From positions 13,597,837 through 13,661,836 of the forward strand of contig NC_087073.1 of NCBI RefSeq assembly GCF_026151205.1: a stretch of DNA of 64,000 nucleotides, written 5' to 3'. Under the pieces are notes generated by a model that was given only the letters and a program-made list of their open reading frames with translations, was not told where the DNA came from and did no database searches. Of this stretch, positions 63,831 to 64,000 are shown piece by piece (the first letter of the stretch is position 1; each line of letters starts with the position of its first letter). Source of the stretch: Bolinopsis microptera (lineage: Eukaryota > Ctenophora > Tentaculata > Lobata > Bolinopsidae). The translations under genes and the position numbers were made by a program.

Positions 63831-64000
63831 AGTATATTACATAGAGATTAGAGTTAGACTATGTTTAGGGCTAGGGTTAGGGTATGAGCCATGAAATTAT
63901 ATTAAGGTTATTATATATTAGGGTTATGGATAGCTTCGGGGTTATGGTTTGACGTTACTGTTAGCAACGGGTTTGTCACTATAAAGCAGGAAGTAGGAAC
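63831..64000 (+). other. LINE 3' flank with TTAGGG-like words
   Basis: GGGCTAGGGTTAGGG near 63,868-63,883 and TTAGGGTTATGG near 63,917. It may be the variable 3' tail of the element. No gene seen. Confidence 0.4.

Noticed and set aside
1-64000. tRNA and rRNA genes
   Set aside because: I saw no cloverleaf with intact internal promoter boxes and no rRNA signature by eye. A tRNA scan would be needed to exclude a tRNA gene fully.

Overview
This window is nuclear DNA from an intron-containing animal. It is AT-rich, packed with non-LTR retrotransposons and simple repeats, and carries conserved eukaryotic genes. A decayed receptor resembling the GRL101-like GPCRs that are expanded in cnidarians, together with splice acceptors placed almost directly against the start codons, points to a cnidarian, perhaps a hydrozoan. 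That placement is an inference, not a proof.

Layout. Positions 1-4,248 hold no recognisable host gene, only a LINE C-terminal fragment and small repeats. Positions 4,249-13,877 are an insertion complex. A nearly full-length Tx1/L1-like LINE (4,870-11,795) has landed in the coding region of an RNF14-type RBR ubiquitin ligase gene and is flanked by an unusually long 618-bp direct repeat. A 1,462-bp non-autonomous DNA transposon sits inside the downstream copy of that repeat. Because the repeat copies the first 63 codons plus over 400 bp of 5' flank, an intact RNF14 gene remains downstream. Four genes with uninterrupted coding regions then follow head to tail on the + strand: RNF14 (13,688-15,073), the splicing factor CWF19L2 (16,024-18,078), an M16-family metallopeptidase of the C05D11.1 type (18,482-21,370) and mitochondrial ClpP (21,963-22,688).

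From 26,729 to 48,747 lies an intron-rich gene for a calcium-independent phospholipase A2 (PLA2G6/iPLA2-VIA type; ankyrin repeats plus patatin lipase). Sixteen exons can be traced; the 5' end was not found. Its 9.6-kb third intron holds, on the opposite strand, a Penelope-like reverse transcriptase fragment, a broken RTE/CR1-like LINE and a pair of BTB-type genes, one intact and one decayed. An exon acceptor of this gene has been amplified into a tandem array of ten copies.

Positions 48,748-64,000 contain a GPCR pseudogene, a probable two-exon small membrane protein on the - strand, several satellites and palindromes, long stretches where I see no gene, and a second degenerate RTE/CR1-like LINE at the right edge.

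The most notable observations are the 618-bp target-site duplication that preserved a gene, the acceptor-at-ATG pattern that suggests spliced-leader trans-splicing, and the tandemly amplified splice acceptor in the phospholipase gene.
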